Below are positions 1 through 6,827 of a stretch of 21,292 bases of DNA, piece after piece; the first letter of the stretch is position 1; every line of letters starts with the position of its first letter. The position numbers and the translations under genes are program-made. This DNA is from CAZUXY01 sp964624235 (GTDB lineage: Bacteria; Spirochaetota; UBA4802; UBA5368), in NCBI GenBank assembly GCA_964624235.1, contig CAZUXY010000069.1:1-21292 (forward strand). The letters run 5' to 3'. The notes beneath the pieces are model-generated. The model ran no database searches and had not been told where the DNA came from. It saw only the letters and a program-made list of their open reading frames with translations.

Positions 1-1946
1 AATACCATATAGATATCACCGAAAGGAAAGAGAAGGACCGGCTTTTGCATGAGGCAAGGAAAAAGTATCAGACACTGGTAGAACATATTCCGGCTGTAAC
101 CTATATCTCGGCCCTGGATGAATACAGCACCACGCTGTTTATCAGCCCCCAGGTCGAGCAGATGCTGGGATATTCCATCAGGGATTGGCAGTCAGATCCT
201 GGACTGTTTTTCAGGTCGATCCATGATGACGATCGTGAAAGGGTTCGCGGTCAGCTCGGTAAACTCAGCGTGGAATCGGGTAATTTCACCTCGGAATACC
301 GTATGTGGTCCAGGGAAGGAAAGCTGGTATGGATAATGGATGAAGCGGTTATCGTGAAGGATGAACAGGGTGTGCCGCTTTTCCTCCAGGGAAACATGAT
401 CAACCTCACTGAACGAAAAAATATGGAAGAAAGCCTGCGGCTGTTTAGGACCGCTCTCGATGTTTCGGGAGATGCCGTATTTATCGTCGACCCTGAAAGG
501 ATGAAGTATATCGATGCCAACGCGGCAGCTGCCGGAACCCTCGGGTATACGAGGGAGGAACTGCTGGATATGGGGCCTGTTGATATTGATTCCAATTACA
601 CCAGTGAAGACTTCAGAGTGCTTATCGATGAGGTCCGCACGCGATATACGGGGGGCATCATCATCACCACGATGTTCAGAAGAAAAGAGGGAGGTGAGTT
701 CCCGGTGGAAGTGAACTTCAACAATCTGCGTTCAAGTGGTAGCGACCTCATTATAGCCATAGCGCGCGATATTACCGACAGAAAACGGGCAGAGGAAGAG
801 CTCATCAGGGCGAAAACGGAAGCCGAAGCGGCAAGCCATGCCAAAAGCGAATTCCTGGCCGGAATGAGCCATGAGTTACGCACGCCGTTGAACACGATCC
901 TGGGATTCAGCCAGTTGATAGGGGCCAGGAAAGATTCGCTTTCGCCTGAAAAGATTTACGAGTATGTCGATTACATTCAATTCAGCGGCAGACACCTTCT
1001 GGAAACGATTAACAATATACTGGATCTGGCGCGTTTTGAGTCAGGAAAGCTCATAATGGAAAAGAAGACCTTTCACATGAGAGAGATGCTGGATAAACTG
1101 GCTGCCGCGATTGGACAGGAAGCGGCAGCCAAAGGCGTCCTGTTTGAAAAAGACTATATGAACGACCCCGGGATTATCAACGGGGATGAGCAGCAGATTC
1201 GCAGGATCGTATATAACCTTTGCTCCAATGCGGTTAAATTTACCGATCCGGGTAAACGCACAGGCATTGCGGTGCTGGGTGACGGACAATATCTGCACCT
1301 GACCGTATGGGACGAAGGTAAAGGAATCGCGCCGGATGATCAGAAAAGGATATTCGATCCATTCGAACAGGTGCGGCATTCCAGGCAGGTCAAAACCAAG
1401 GGACCGGGCCTGGGCCTTTCCATCACGAAAAAGCTGGTGGAAATCCATGGGGGAGACATTTCGATCAAAAGCATGCCGGGCATCGGAAGCAGTTTTACGG
1501 TCACTTTACCCGGCAGGGTGGCAGCAGTAGAAAACGAAGGACATGTCCAGGACCTTGTCGATGAGGACACCGGCGGGAAAGAGGAAAGAAAGAGGATCCT
1601 GATCGTAGACGACACTCCCAATAACCTCAAACTGTTTGTATCGGCGCTCGAACATCTGGATGTAAGTCTGCACACCGCTGAAACCGGGGCACAGGCCATT
1701 GAAGCAGTCAAGATGGGACCGTTCGATCTGGTGCTGCTGGATATCCATCTTCCCGATATGTCGGGAAGCGACGTATTGAAAAAGATCAGGTCCATTGGTA
1801 AGGTGCGAATACCGGTCGTCGCTGTTACCGGTGATGTTCTGGATGAAGATATCAAACGGTTCCAGGAGGAAGGATTCGACGATTACCTCGCCAAACCGGT
1901 GGATATTAAAGAACTGGTTAACACGGTAAGGAAATACATAGAATGA
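1..1946 (+). CDS. Hybrid sensor histidine kinase/response regulator (5' partial)
   Basis: This is a signal-transducing kinase that autophosphorylates on His and passes phosphate to its own receiver domain. The reading frame is open from base 3 and the first visible residues are DITERK, the usual end of a PAS/PAC unit, so the gene begins upstream; the TTG at 45 is not a real start. Counting residues from that TTG: PAS about 9-125, PAS about 131-252 (ending DITDRK), HisKA about 266-332 with phosphoacceptor H276 in SHELRTP, HATPase about 375-492 with N box (NLCSNAVKF), G1 box (DEGKGIAPDD) and G2 box, and REC about 517-632 with phosphoacceptor D566 in LLLDIHLPD and a conserved Lys in LAKPVD. The G2 box reads KGPGLGLSI where KGTGLGLSI is more usual. 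No transmembrane segment is visible in this part. The receiver has no output domain, so signalling probably continues through a phosphotransfer partner not seen here. The sensed signal is unknown. Confidence 0.95.
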   Translation, partial: YHIDITERKEKDRLLHEARKKYQTLVEHIPAVTYISALDEYSTTLFISPQVEQMLGYSIRDWQSDPGLFFRSIHDDDRERVRGQLGKLSVESGNFTSEYRMWSREGKLVWIMDEAVIVKDEQGVPLFLQGNMINLTERKNMEESLRLFRTALDVSGDAVFIVDPERMKYIDANAAAAGTLGYTREELLDMGPVDIDSNYTSEDFRVLIDEVRTRYTGGIIITTMFRRKEGGEFPVEVNFNNLRSSGSDLIIAIARDITDRKRAEEELIRAKTEAEAASHAKSEFLAGMSHELRTPLNTILGFSQLIGARKDSLSPEKIYEYVDYIQFSGRHLLETINNILDLARFESGKLIMEKKTFHMREMLDKLAAAIGQEAAAKGVLFEKDYMNDPGIINGDEQQIRRIVYNLCSNAVKFTDPGKRTGIAVLGDGQYLHLTVWDEGKGIAPDDQKRIFDPFEQVRHSRQVKTKGPGLGLSITKKLVEIHGGDISIKSMPGIGSSFTVTLPGRVAAVENEGHVQDLVDEDTGGKEERKRILIVDDTPNNLKLFVSALEHLDVSLHTAETGAQAIEAVKMGPFDLVLLDIHLPDMSGSDVLKKIRSIGKVRIPVVAVTGDVLDEDIKRFQEEGFDDYLAKPVDIKELVNTVRKYIE

Positions 1947-1956
1947 CATCGCGCTA

Positions 1957-1984
1957 AAAGGAGTTAAACAAGTTAAAGGAGTTA
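1957..1984. repeat. Short direct repeat, two copies
   Basis: AAAGGAGTTA occurs twice, at 1957-1966 and 1975-1984, with an 18-base period, just after the kinase stop. It may be chance or a small slippage duplication. No function is evident. Confidence 0.4.
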
Positions 1985-1989
1985 TCCTT

Positions 1990-2017
1990 CCCGATACTCA
2001 AGGTACCTTCGGTCGGG
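1990..2017. other. Nested inverted repeat after the kinase gene
   Basis: CCCGA (1990-1994) and TCGGG (2013-2017) flank the 10-base palindrome AAGGTACCTT (2000-2009). The structure could fold in RNA and may help end kinase transcription, but no T-tract follows, so a standard intrinsic terminator is not supported. Confidence 0.3.
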
Positions 2018-2077
2018 GGTCATAAGAATCGCAATCCCTAATATTTCAAAACCGGAAAAACAGGGACAAAAATATCA

Positions 2078-2107
2078 TTGACATTATTTTACCATTATCC
2101 ATATATT
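2078..2107 (+). promoter_or_regulatory. Sigma70-like promoter for the SCP2/aminotransferase unit
   Basis: A perfect -35 box TTGACA (2078-2083) is followed after 18 bases by TATATT (2102-2107, five of six matches to TATAAT). Transcription would start near 2114. It is the only good promoter-like pair between the kinase stop and the SCP2-like gene. Confidence 0.65.
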
Positions 2108-2115
2108 ATAAATAA

Positions 2116-2133
2116 TGAGTAAGCACTCACTCA
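2116..2133. promoter_or_regulatory. Palindromic operator, TetR/FadR-like
   Basis: TGAGTAAGCACTCACTCA is identical to its own reverse complement at 14 of 18 positions. It lies at the predicted transcription start of the promoter at 2078-2107, where a bound repressor would block initiation. The spacing and TGA...TCA ends resemble operators of TetR-family fatty-acid regulators such as Bacillus FadR (consensus near TGAATGANTANTCATTCA, from memory). No regulator gene for it is present in the window, so the family assignment is inference. Confidence 0.5.
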
Positions 2134-2175
2134 CTTTTTTCCGCCCATCGAAGCCTGATTGTGGAGGTAATGCCC

Positions 2176-2937
2176 GTGGATAAAGAACTAATCAAGTCTC
2201 ATCTGAACCTGTTTGCGGTACTGAAAAATCTTGAAGATCTTTGCGCGTATGATCCTGAAATCACCAAGAAAATCGAGAACTGGAATATTTCAATTCAATT
2301 CATCGTTTCCGGCGGTCCGAAAGCCTCGGTAATCTTCAAGAATGGACAGTGCAGTGTGATCAAGGGGAAATGTCCGTCGCCCTCGGCCAAACTTTTTTTC
2401 ACCTCACCGGCCCATCTTAACAAAATGTTCGATGGCAAGGCCAACCCCATCCCGTTAAAAGGATTTACCAAACTTAAATTTTTGACCAAAGACTTCCCCG
2501 CGCTCACCGCAAAACTGGAATATTACCTGAAACCGACCGATGAGTTGTTGAAGAACAGATCCTACCTGGAAATGAATACCCGCCTGACCATAAACACCGC
2601 CGTCTTCGCGGTCGGCGAACTCGGGAAAATGGACGAGATCGGTAAAATAGCCTCCTCACATATGAAGGACGGCGCTCTTCTTCTTAAAGTGCTTCCCGAC
2701 GGACCTGCCGCACATGTAGAATTCAACGCGGGAAGTTCGCTGGCGCATAAAGGGGACACGGACAGACCCATGGCGGCGTTGCTTTTTAAAAACCTTAAAA
2801 TCGCCAATGAAATGCTGAACCAGAAGATTGATGCCTTTACCGCCATAGCCCTGGGAGATGTGATGCTCAGGGGACAGATAGGGATGATCGATTCCCTGAA
2901 CCTCATCCTCGACAGAATTCCAGTATATTTGCAATAG
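2176..2937 (+). CDS. SCP2 sterol-binding-like protein, apparently two tandem domains
   Basis: The protein has 253 residues and no signal peptide or membrane segment, so it should be cytosolic. GTG at 2176 is chosen as start because GGAGGT at 2163-2168 lies 7 bases upstream; the GTG at 2161 and ATG at 2170 are badly placed relative to that site. The N-terminal half (about 35-120) has the SCP2 pattern: a GGPKASVIF strand, hydrophobic core strands, a helix, then NPIPLKGFTKLKFL. The C-terminal half repeats it (GPAAHVEF, MAALLFKNLKIANEML, then GDVMLRGQIGMIDSL). SCP2 folds bind sterols, fatty acyls or other hydrophobic ligands in a pocket and usually have no catalytic residues. It lies 11 bases before the aminotransferase, downstream of a repressible-looking promoter, so the two probably act together. 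The ligand is unknown. Confidence 0.75.
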   Translation: MDKELIKSHLNLFAVLKNLEDLCAYDPEITKKIENWNISIQFIVSGGPKASVIFKNGQCSVIKGKCPSPSAKLFFTSPAHLNKMFDGKANPIPLKGFTKLKFLTKDFPALTAKLEYYLKPTDELLKNRSYLEMNTRLTINTAVFAVGELGKMDEIGKIASSHMKDGALLLKVLPDGPAAHVEFNAGSSLAHKGDTDRPMAALLFKNLKIANEMLNQKIDAFTAIALGDVMLRGQIGMIDSLNLILDRIPVYLQ

Positions 2938-2948
2938 GGGGAACTGTG

Positions 2949-4193
2949 ATGAAAACTTATTCATACAAAAAATCGGGTGCGCTGTTTAAGAGAGCGGCAA
3001 AGGTGATACCCTGTGGTATTTACGGGCATTTCGCGCCAGCCCCGCTGGTGCCGGCAACAGATTATCCTTATTACGCGGCCAGGGTGAAGGGTTCAAAGTT
3101 CTGGGATGTAGACGGTAATGAATTTATCGATTACATGTGTGCTTACGGGCCCATGGTGCTGGGCTACAACCATCAGAAGGTGGACGCCGCCGCCCAGAAG
3201 CAGATGAAACTTGGGAACTGCATGTCTGCCCCTTCATCGGTGATGGTGGAGCTTGCCGAATACCTCGTGAACATGGTAGAGGGGGCCGACTGGGCCTTCT
3301 TCGCAAAAAACGGCGGGGACATGACGAGCTATGCACTGATGGTTGCCCGTGCTGCGACAGGCAGGGAAAAGATCATCCTGGTCAGTGGAGGGTACCACGG
3401 CGTTGCTCCCTGGGCCCAGGGGATGGGACATCCCGGCATTATCCAGGATGACAAGGGCAACGTACTCTATGTCAAATGGAATGACATTAAAGGCTTTGAA
3501 AAACTGGTTGCAGAGCACAAAAACCAGATAGCCGGATTTATGGCGACCCCGTATCATCATCCTACCTTCGATGACAGTGAAATGCCTGCCGACGGGTACT
3601 GGCAGAAAATAGAACAGATCTGTAAAAAAGAAGGTATCGTGCTGATGGTCGATGATGTTCGGTGCGGTTTCCGTCTTGACCTTAAAGGTTCCCATAAATA
3701 TTTCGGGTTTAAACCGGACCTGATCTGTTTTTGTAAGGCAATCGCCAACGGGTACCCCATCTCGGTGCTCATGGGGGGGGAACACATGAAGAATTATACC
3801 GCAAAGGTGTTTTACACCGGAAGCTATTGGTTCTCAGCCGTACCGATGGCTGCCGCTCTCGCAACACTGAAGGAATTGAAACGCATCAATGCACCGGTGG
3901 TCATGAACAAACAAGGGAAAAAGCTTCTGGATGGATTGGTAGATCTGGCGGCGGGTTATAACTACAACCTCAAGGTAACCGGCGCTCCGGCCATGCCCTA
4001 CCTCAGGATCACCAATGACGAGAGTCTTATGTTGCACCAGGAGTGGTGTGGGGAGTGCACCAAGAGGGGGGCTTATTTTACCTCTCATCATAACTGGTTT
4101 GTGTCCACCGCCCATACCGATCAGGATATTAAGCGAACATGGGATATTGCCGATGACGCTTTCAAGGCAGTGAAGAAGCGATTCGGAAACTGA
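2949..4193 (+). CDS. Class III PLP aminotransferase, glutamate-1-semialdehyde aminomutase-like
   Basis: This is a fold-type I PLP enzyme that moves an amino group between an amine or amino acid and a carbonyl compound. ATG 2949 is preferred over GTG 2946 because GGGGGA (2937-2942) is then 6 bases away. The protein has 414 residues, normal for the family. Visible features are the N-terminal DVDGNEFIDYMCAYG, the central SGGYHG cofactor segment, VDDVRCGFR with D235 as the PLP-ring aspartate, and FCKAIANGYPIS with Schiff-base lysine K263. The family usually has DEV at the aspartate site; here it is DDV. The overall form is nearest to glutamate-1-semialdehyde aminomutase and the related 'aspartate aminotransferase family' enzymes. 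No other haem-pathway gene is nearby, so a HemL role is doubtful. Pairing with an SCP2-like protein suggests a hydrophobic or carrier-bound substrate, which is inference. Confidence 0.85.
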   Translation: MKTYSYKKSGALFKRAAKVIPCGIYGHFAPAPLVPATDYPYYAARVKGSKFWDVDGNEFIDYMCAYGPMVLGYNHQKVDAAAQKQMKLGNCMSAPSSVMVELAEYLVNMVEGADWAFFAKNGGDMTSYALMVARAATGREKIILVSGGYHGVAPWAQGMGHPGIIQDDKGNVLYVKWNDIKGFEKLVAEHKNQIAGFMATPYHHPTFDDSEMPADGYWQKIEQICKKEGIVLMVDDVRCGFRLDLKGSHKYFGFKPDLICFCKAIANGYPISVLMGGEHMKNYTAKVFYTGSYWFSAVPMAAALATLKELKRINAPVVMNKQGKKLLDGLVDLAAGYNYNLKVTGAPAMPYLRITNDESLMLHQEWCGECTKRGAYFTSHHNWFVSTAHTDQDIKRTWDIADDAFKAVKKRFGN

Positions 4194-4247
4194 GAAAGCA
4201 TTCTCTGTATCTGTCCTTGTTCAGTAGGAATTTGTATACCTCCCAGT

Positions 4248-4270
4248 GGCCGCGAATGCGGCCTTTTTTT
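4248..4270 (+). terminator. Strong intrinsic terminator after the aminotransferase
   Basis: GGCCGC (4248-4253) and GCGGCC (4258-4263) form a perfect 6-bp GC stem with the 4-base loop GAAT, followed at once by seven T (4264-4270). It closes the SCP2/aminotransferase operon. Confidence 0.93.
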
Positions 4271-4357
4271 CATACATACCATAGAAAAAAGGAATAATCC
4301 CACATCTATACTTGGATGTTACATGCCCACCTGTTCACAACATTATTAAAGAAGTAA

Positions 4358-4386
4358 TTGACGCGCGTTGTGGAATCGAATAATAT
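4358..4386 (+). promoter_or_regulatory. Sigma70-like promoter for the tail-anchored protein
   Basis: TTGACG (4358-4363) is followed after exactly 17 bases by TAATAT (4381-4386, four of six matches). Transcription would start near 4393, giving a leader of about 40 bases before the ATG at 4432. The preceding terminator makes a separate promoter necessary. Confidence 0.6.
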
Positions 4387-4431
4387 ACAGGTTTCAGCAG
4401 GGATACAAAACGGTCTCCGGGATGGCTTTCG

Positions 4432-5853
4432 ATGAAAGAGGAATTAGTTTCTAAAAGTGAAATCATTGCCGTTAAGGTAAAGATGGTACTTCCCAAGCAG
4501 GCGAGTTCGGGTTTGATCGTCGGGTTCTTCGATATATATAAATTCAATTTTCTCGGTCATTTTTCACTGGTAATAAGCGGCAGCGATTTGGGTCAGATCA
4601 AACTGACCAGATCGTACAGGGATCTGATAGATATAATACGCAAGGCGGGGGGCAAGTACAGCATAAACCATGATCTGGACCTGAAACTGAAGACCGGTAT
4701 AGAAACACGTCTGAATCAGGAGTTTATCAAAATGCTCATGGAACGCATTCAGGCGAAGGATGTGGGTTCCGCAGAAAACCTGGTAAAGCGTTCGGTGGAG
4801 GGGATTCTTACCATAGACAAGGCCGAGGTGCAGATGGAGTTTGATCTCATCACCAGCGGCGAATATGCGGAAGTGAAGGTAGAGGACGATATCGAGAAGA
4901 TGACGTTCGCGCAAAAAATCAAGATCGTAATGTCCTACGCGGATAATAAGGTGTCGATAGCGGAAAACATCGTCCGCGATAATATACATGATTTGCTGCT
5001 CATTAAAGTCGCGTTTTACAGGGAGGGAGCGCTCTACGGAAACGGTTTCCTGACCATATCAATCTTGAGCCAGAAGGTACTGAGTGTCATCATGACCGTT
5101 TCAAAGGAAAAGGATATGTTCCTGCCCGATGTGGGTATGCCCTATGTCGATTTTTATCACGATCTGACCGATATTGTGCCGAAAGTCAAATCCGACCCGG
5201 CATTGATATCAAAAATAGACAGAAGCATAAAGATGACCAGTCCCGCTCATCTGGGCGAAGCCGCGATAAACAATAAACCGGTGGAAATCAAAAATATGAT
5301 CGGTCGCGCCATAGGGAATGTAATCAATCAGGAAATCAGGACGGATATTGATTTTAGCATGGTGAACTCACTCCGCATGGAGTTACTGCTTAACCCGGAA
5401 AAGCGCGTCGAAAAAACCGAAGAAGAGCGGGACCAGGAGGGAGCGGCGAAGGGACTCAAGGTCATCAGCGCAGATCTGATACTTGCCCCCTCAAGGGGTA
5501 AGAATTTGTCCAGCCTTAAAGCCGGGGAACCTGTTCAGGTAATTCTGGATGCCTCGAATCCTACCGCCGGTACTATTCTTAAAAAGCTGAACCTTATAGT
5601 TGATAACAAAACCAAACCGCTCGGCGCCGTTGTCTATTCCATAAAACATGCGCCGAAATCCGGATATACGGTGTATGTGAAAATAGCCGATGGTATTCTC
5701 GGAAAGGCGGTAGAAGAACAGGACGTCCGTATAAAAATGGGAGATCCCGTGGTCGAGGAGGAAATGAAGCAGGCTAAGGGCAGCATGGTCATCGGCATCA
5801 TCGCGGGTCTGCTCGTTCTTCTGATCATTGTGGCGCTCCTCCTTATTTTTTAG
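4432..5853 (+). CDS. Tail-anchored membrane protein of unknown function
   Basis: I do not recognise this 473-residue protein. It has no N-terminal signal sequence. A large soluble region of about 450 residues ends in one hydrophobic helix (about 452-473, GIIAGLLVLLIIVALLLIF) at the extreme C-terminus, the layout of a tail-anchored protein whose soluble part faces the cytoplasm. The soluble part has an N-terminal alpha/beta region, a middle section rich in charged helices, a charged linker near 328-340 (RVEKTEEERDQEG) and a beta-rich domain near 343-438. The last has a PilZ-like strand rhythm but lacks the RxxxR and D/NxSxxG c-di-GMP motifs, so I do not call it PilZ. ATG 4432 has only a weak ribosome-binding site; no better in-frame start is present. 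It appears to be monocistronic. Confidence 0.85.
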   Translation: MKEELVSKSEIIAVKVKMVLPKQASSGLIVGFFDIYKFNFLGHFSLVISGSDLGQIKLTRSYRDLIDIIRKAGGKYSINHDLDLKLKTGIETRLNQEFIKMLMERIQAKDVGSAENLVKRSVEGILTIDKAEVQMEFDLITSGEYAEVKVEDDIEKMTFAQKIKIVMSYADNKVSIAENIVRDNIHDLLLIKVAFYREGALYGNGFLTISILSQKVLSVIMTVSKEKDMFLPDVGMPYVDFYHDLTDIVPKVKSDPALISKIDRSIKMTSPAHLGEAAINNKPVEIKNMIGRAIGNVINQEIRTDIDFSMVNSLRMELLLNPEKRVEKTEEERDQEGAAKGLKVISADLILAPSRGKNLSSLKAGEPVQVILDASNPTAGTILKKLNLIVDNKTKPLGAVVYSIKHAPKSGYTVYVKIADGILGKAVEEQDVRIKMGDPVVEEEMKQAKGSMVIGIIAGLLVLLIIVALLLIF

Positions 5854-5946
5854 GGGTCCGAACCGCGCCGTGACGGCTGTTGATCATGTTTTGTTATTGA
5901 CGTGCGATTAATAATTTATAGTGTGGAAAAATTTTCGGAGGAAGAT

Positions 5947-6117
5947 ATGGCATACAAGATTACGGACGACTGCACCATGTGCGGGACCTGTGTGGATGAA
6001 TGTCCCGCCTCGGCCATACATGAAGGTAAAGACAAGATGGAGATCGACCAGGGGACCTGCACCGAGTGCGGGACCTGTGTGGATGTCTGTCCGACTGAAG
6101 CAATAATAAAGGCGTAA
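5947..6117 (+). CDS. 2[4Fe-4S] ferredoxin
   Basis: This small cytosolic electron carrier has 56 residues and two complete 4Fe-4S sites: C9-C12-C15...C19-P and C38-C41-C44...C48-P, each CxxCxxCxxxCP, with the near-identical segments GTCVDECP and GTCVDVCP showing the usual internal duplication. Length and spacing match the clostridial-type ferredoxins that serve low-potential enzymes such as pyruvate:ferredoxin oxidoreductase or hydrogenase. ATG 5947 follows GGAGGA at 5937-5942. A longer in-frame version from 5902 would add an unconserved extension and is rejected. A TATAGT at 5917-5922 may be its -10 box. It carries its own terminator, so it looks like a single-gene unit. Partner enzymes are not in the window. 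Confidence 0.95.
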   Translation: MAYKITDDCTMCGTCVDECPASAIHEGKDKMEIDQGTCTECGTCVDVCPTEAIIKA

Positions 6118-6118
6118 C

Positions 6119-6154
6119 GACGGAAGGATGGCTGCCGGCCATCCTTCGTCTTTT
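6119..6154 (+). terminator. Intrinsic terminator after the ferredoxin gene
   Basis: GAAGGATGGC (6123-6132) pairs with GCCATCCTTC (6138-6147) around a 5-base loop, and GAC (6119-6121) can extend the stem with GTC (6148-6150) past a bulged G. TTTT follows at 6151-6154. The stem begins two bases after the ferredoxin stop. Confidence 0.85.
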
Positions 6155-6180
6155 CCTACGGGGAATGTGCGGTATGCATA

Positions 6181-6738
6181 ATGAAGCTGTTTTTCCGCTT
6201 TAAAACGATACTCTTCTTCATTGTCCTCATCGTACCGGCTGTTGCGGGTGCGGAGAAAACCGGAACAATCCCTGTTCCCAGGGAAAAGCCCGTTTCATGC
6301 GACAAAGGGCTTTCTTTTGAAAATTACCGTAAACTGCACAGGTTATTCAGAAAATGGGACGACGGGTTGTTTGGAAGCAGAAACTACCATGAAAAGGAAC
6401 TCCGCAGCCTGCTGTTCGACAGTATCGGCAAATGCGTCACGACCGGTTTTGATTATGTGTATCTATACCCTGAAAGAGAATACCGAAAATATTTTTATTG
6501 CACATTTATTCACGGAAAGTGGCTTAAGGTTGCCGGCATCATAGATGCCGAAAGTCTGAAAGAAATCATCAAGGACGATCCGGTACTGGTAAAAAAATGG
6601 TGGAGATCGGGCCGGTATGTTTCATTGACGGGGAAGATCACCAGATTTCGCCTTGAAAAAGAAGATCCCCGCCGGATAGTTCTCTATTTCGATCGCGTAA
6701 CACTCAAGGAACAGGTAAAGGGCGGTGGCGCACCATGA
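6181..6738 (+). CDS. Secreted protein of unknown function
   Basis: The 185-residue protein starts with a classical signal peptide: basic MKLFFRFK, a hydrophobic stretch to about residue 20, then VAGA with likely cleavage after A24. There is no lipobox Cys, so it should be periplasmic or exported. The mature part is highly charged and aromatic, with a helical section near 45-85 and a beta-rich C-terminus near 145-178 (VSLTGKITRF...RIVLYFDRVTL) that suggests an OB-like barrel by strand pattern alone. No catalytic motif is recognised. The ribosome-binding site is weak. It follows the ferredoxin terminator and reads toward glmS with 76 bases between its stop and the glmS ATG, so the two may be cotranscribed. 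Function unknown. Confidence 0.8.
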   Translation: MKLFFRFKTILFFIVLIVPAVAGAEKTGTIPVPREKPVSCDKGLSFENYRKLHRLFRKWDDGLFGSRNYHEKELRSLLFDSIGKCVTTGFDYVYLYPEREYRKYFYCTFIHGKWLKVAGIIDAESLKEIIKDDPVLVKKWWRSGRYVSLTGKITRFRLEKEDPRRIVLYFDRVTLKEQVKGGGAP

Positions 6739-6827
6739 GAATAAATATTGAAATATCGGGTCTGTGTGTATTCATGCCCTTACCCGTTACCGAATGGAGG
6801 GAAATAAAGGCGTTATGTGCGGTATAA
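6735..6827 (+). CDS. Possible 30-residue small ORF bridging to glmS
   Basis: ATG 6735 overlaps the TGA stop of the secreted protein (ATGA), a common coupling arrangement, and the frame runs 30 codons to TAA at 6825-6827, inside the glmS start region. It is in the same frame as the body of glmS but stops just before it. The peptide has no recognised motif. It could be a coupling leader or pure chance; coding is not established. Confidence 0.2.
   Translation: MRINIEISGLCVFMPLPVTEWREIKALCAV

Noticed and set aside
5460..5750. PilZ domain in the tail-anchored protein
   Set aside because: The strand pattern is suggestive, but both c-di-GMP-binding motifs are absent.
5902..5946. Longer N-terminus for the ferredoxin
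   Set aside because: The extension is unconserved for this family, and a good GGAGGA site serves ATG 5947.
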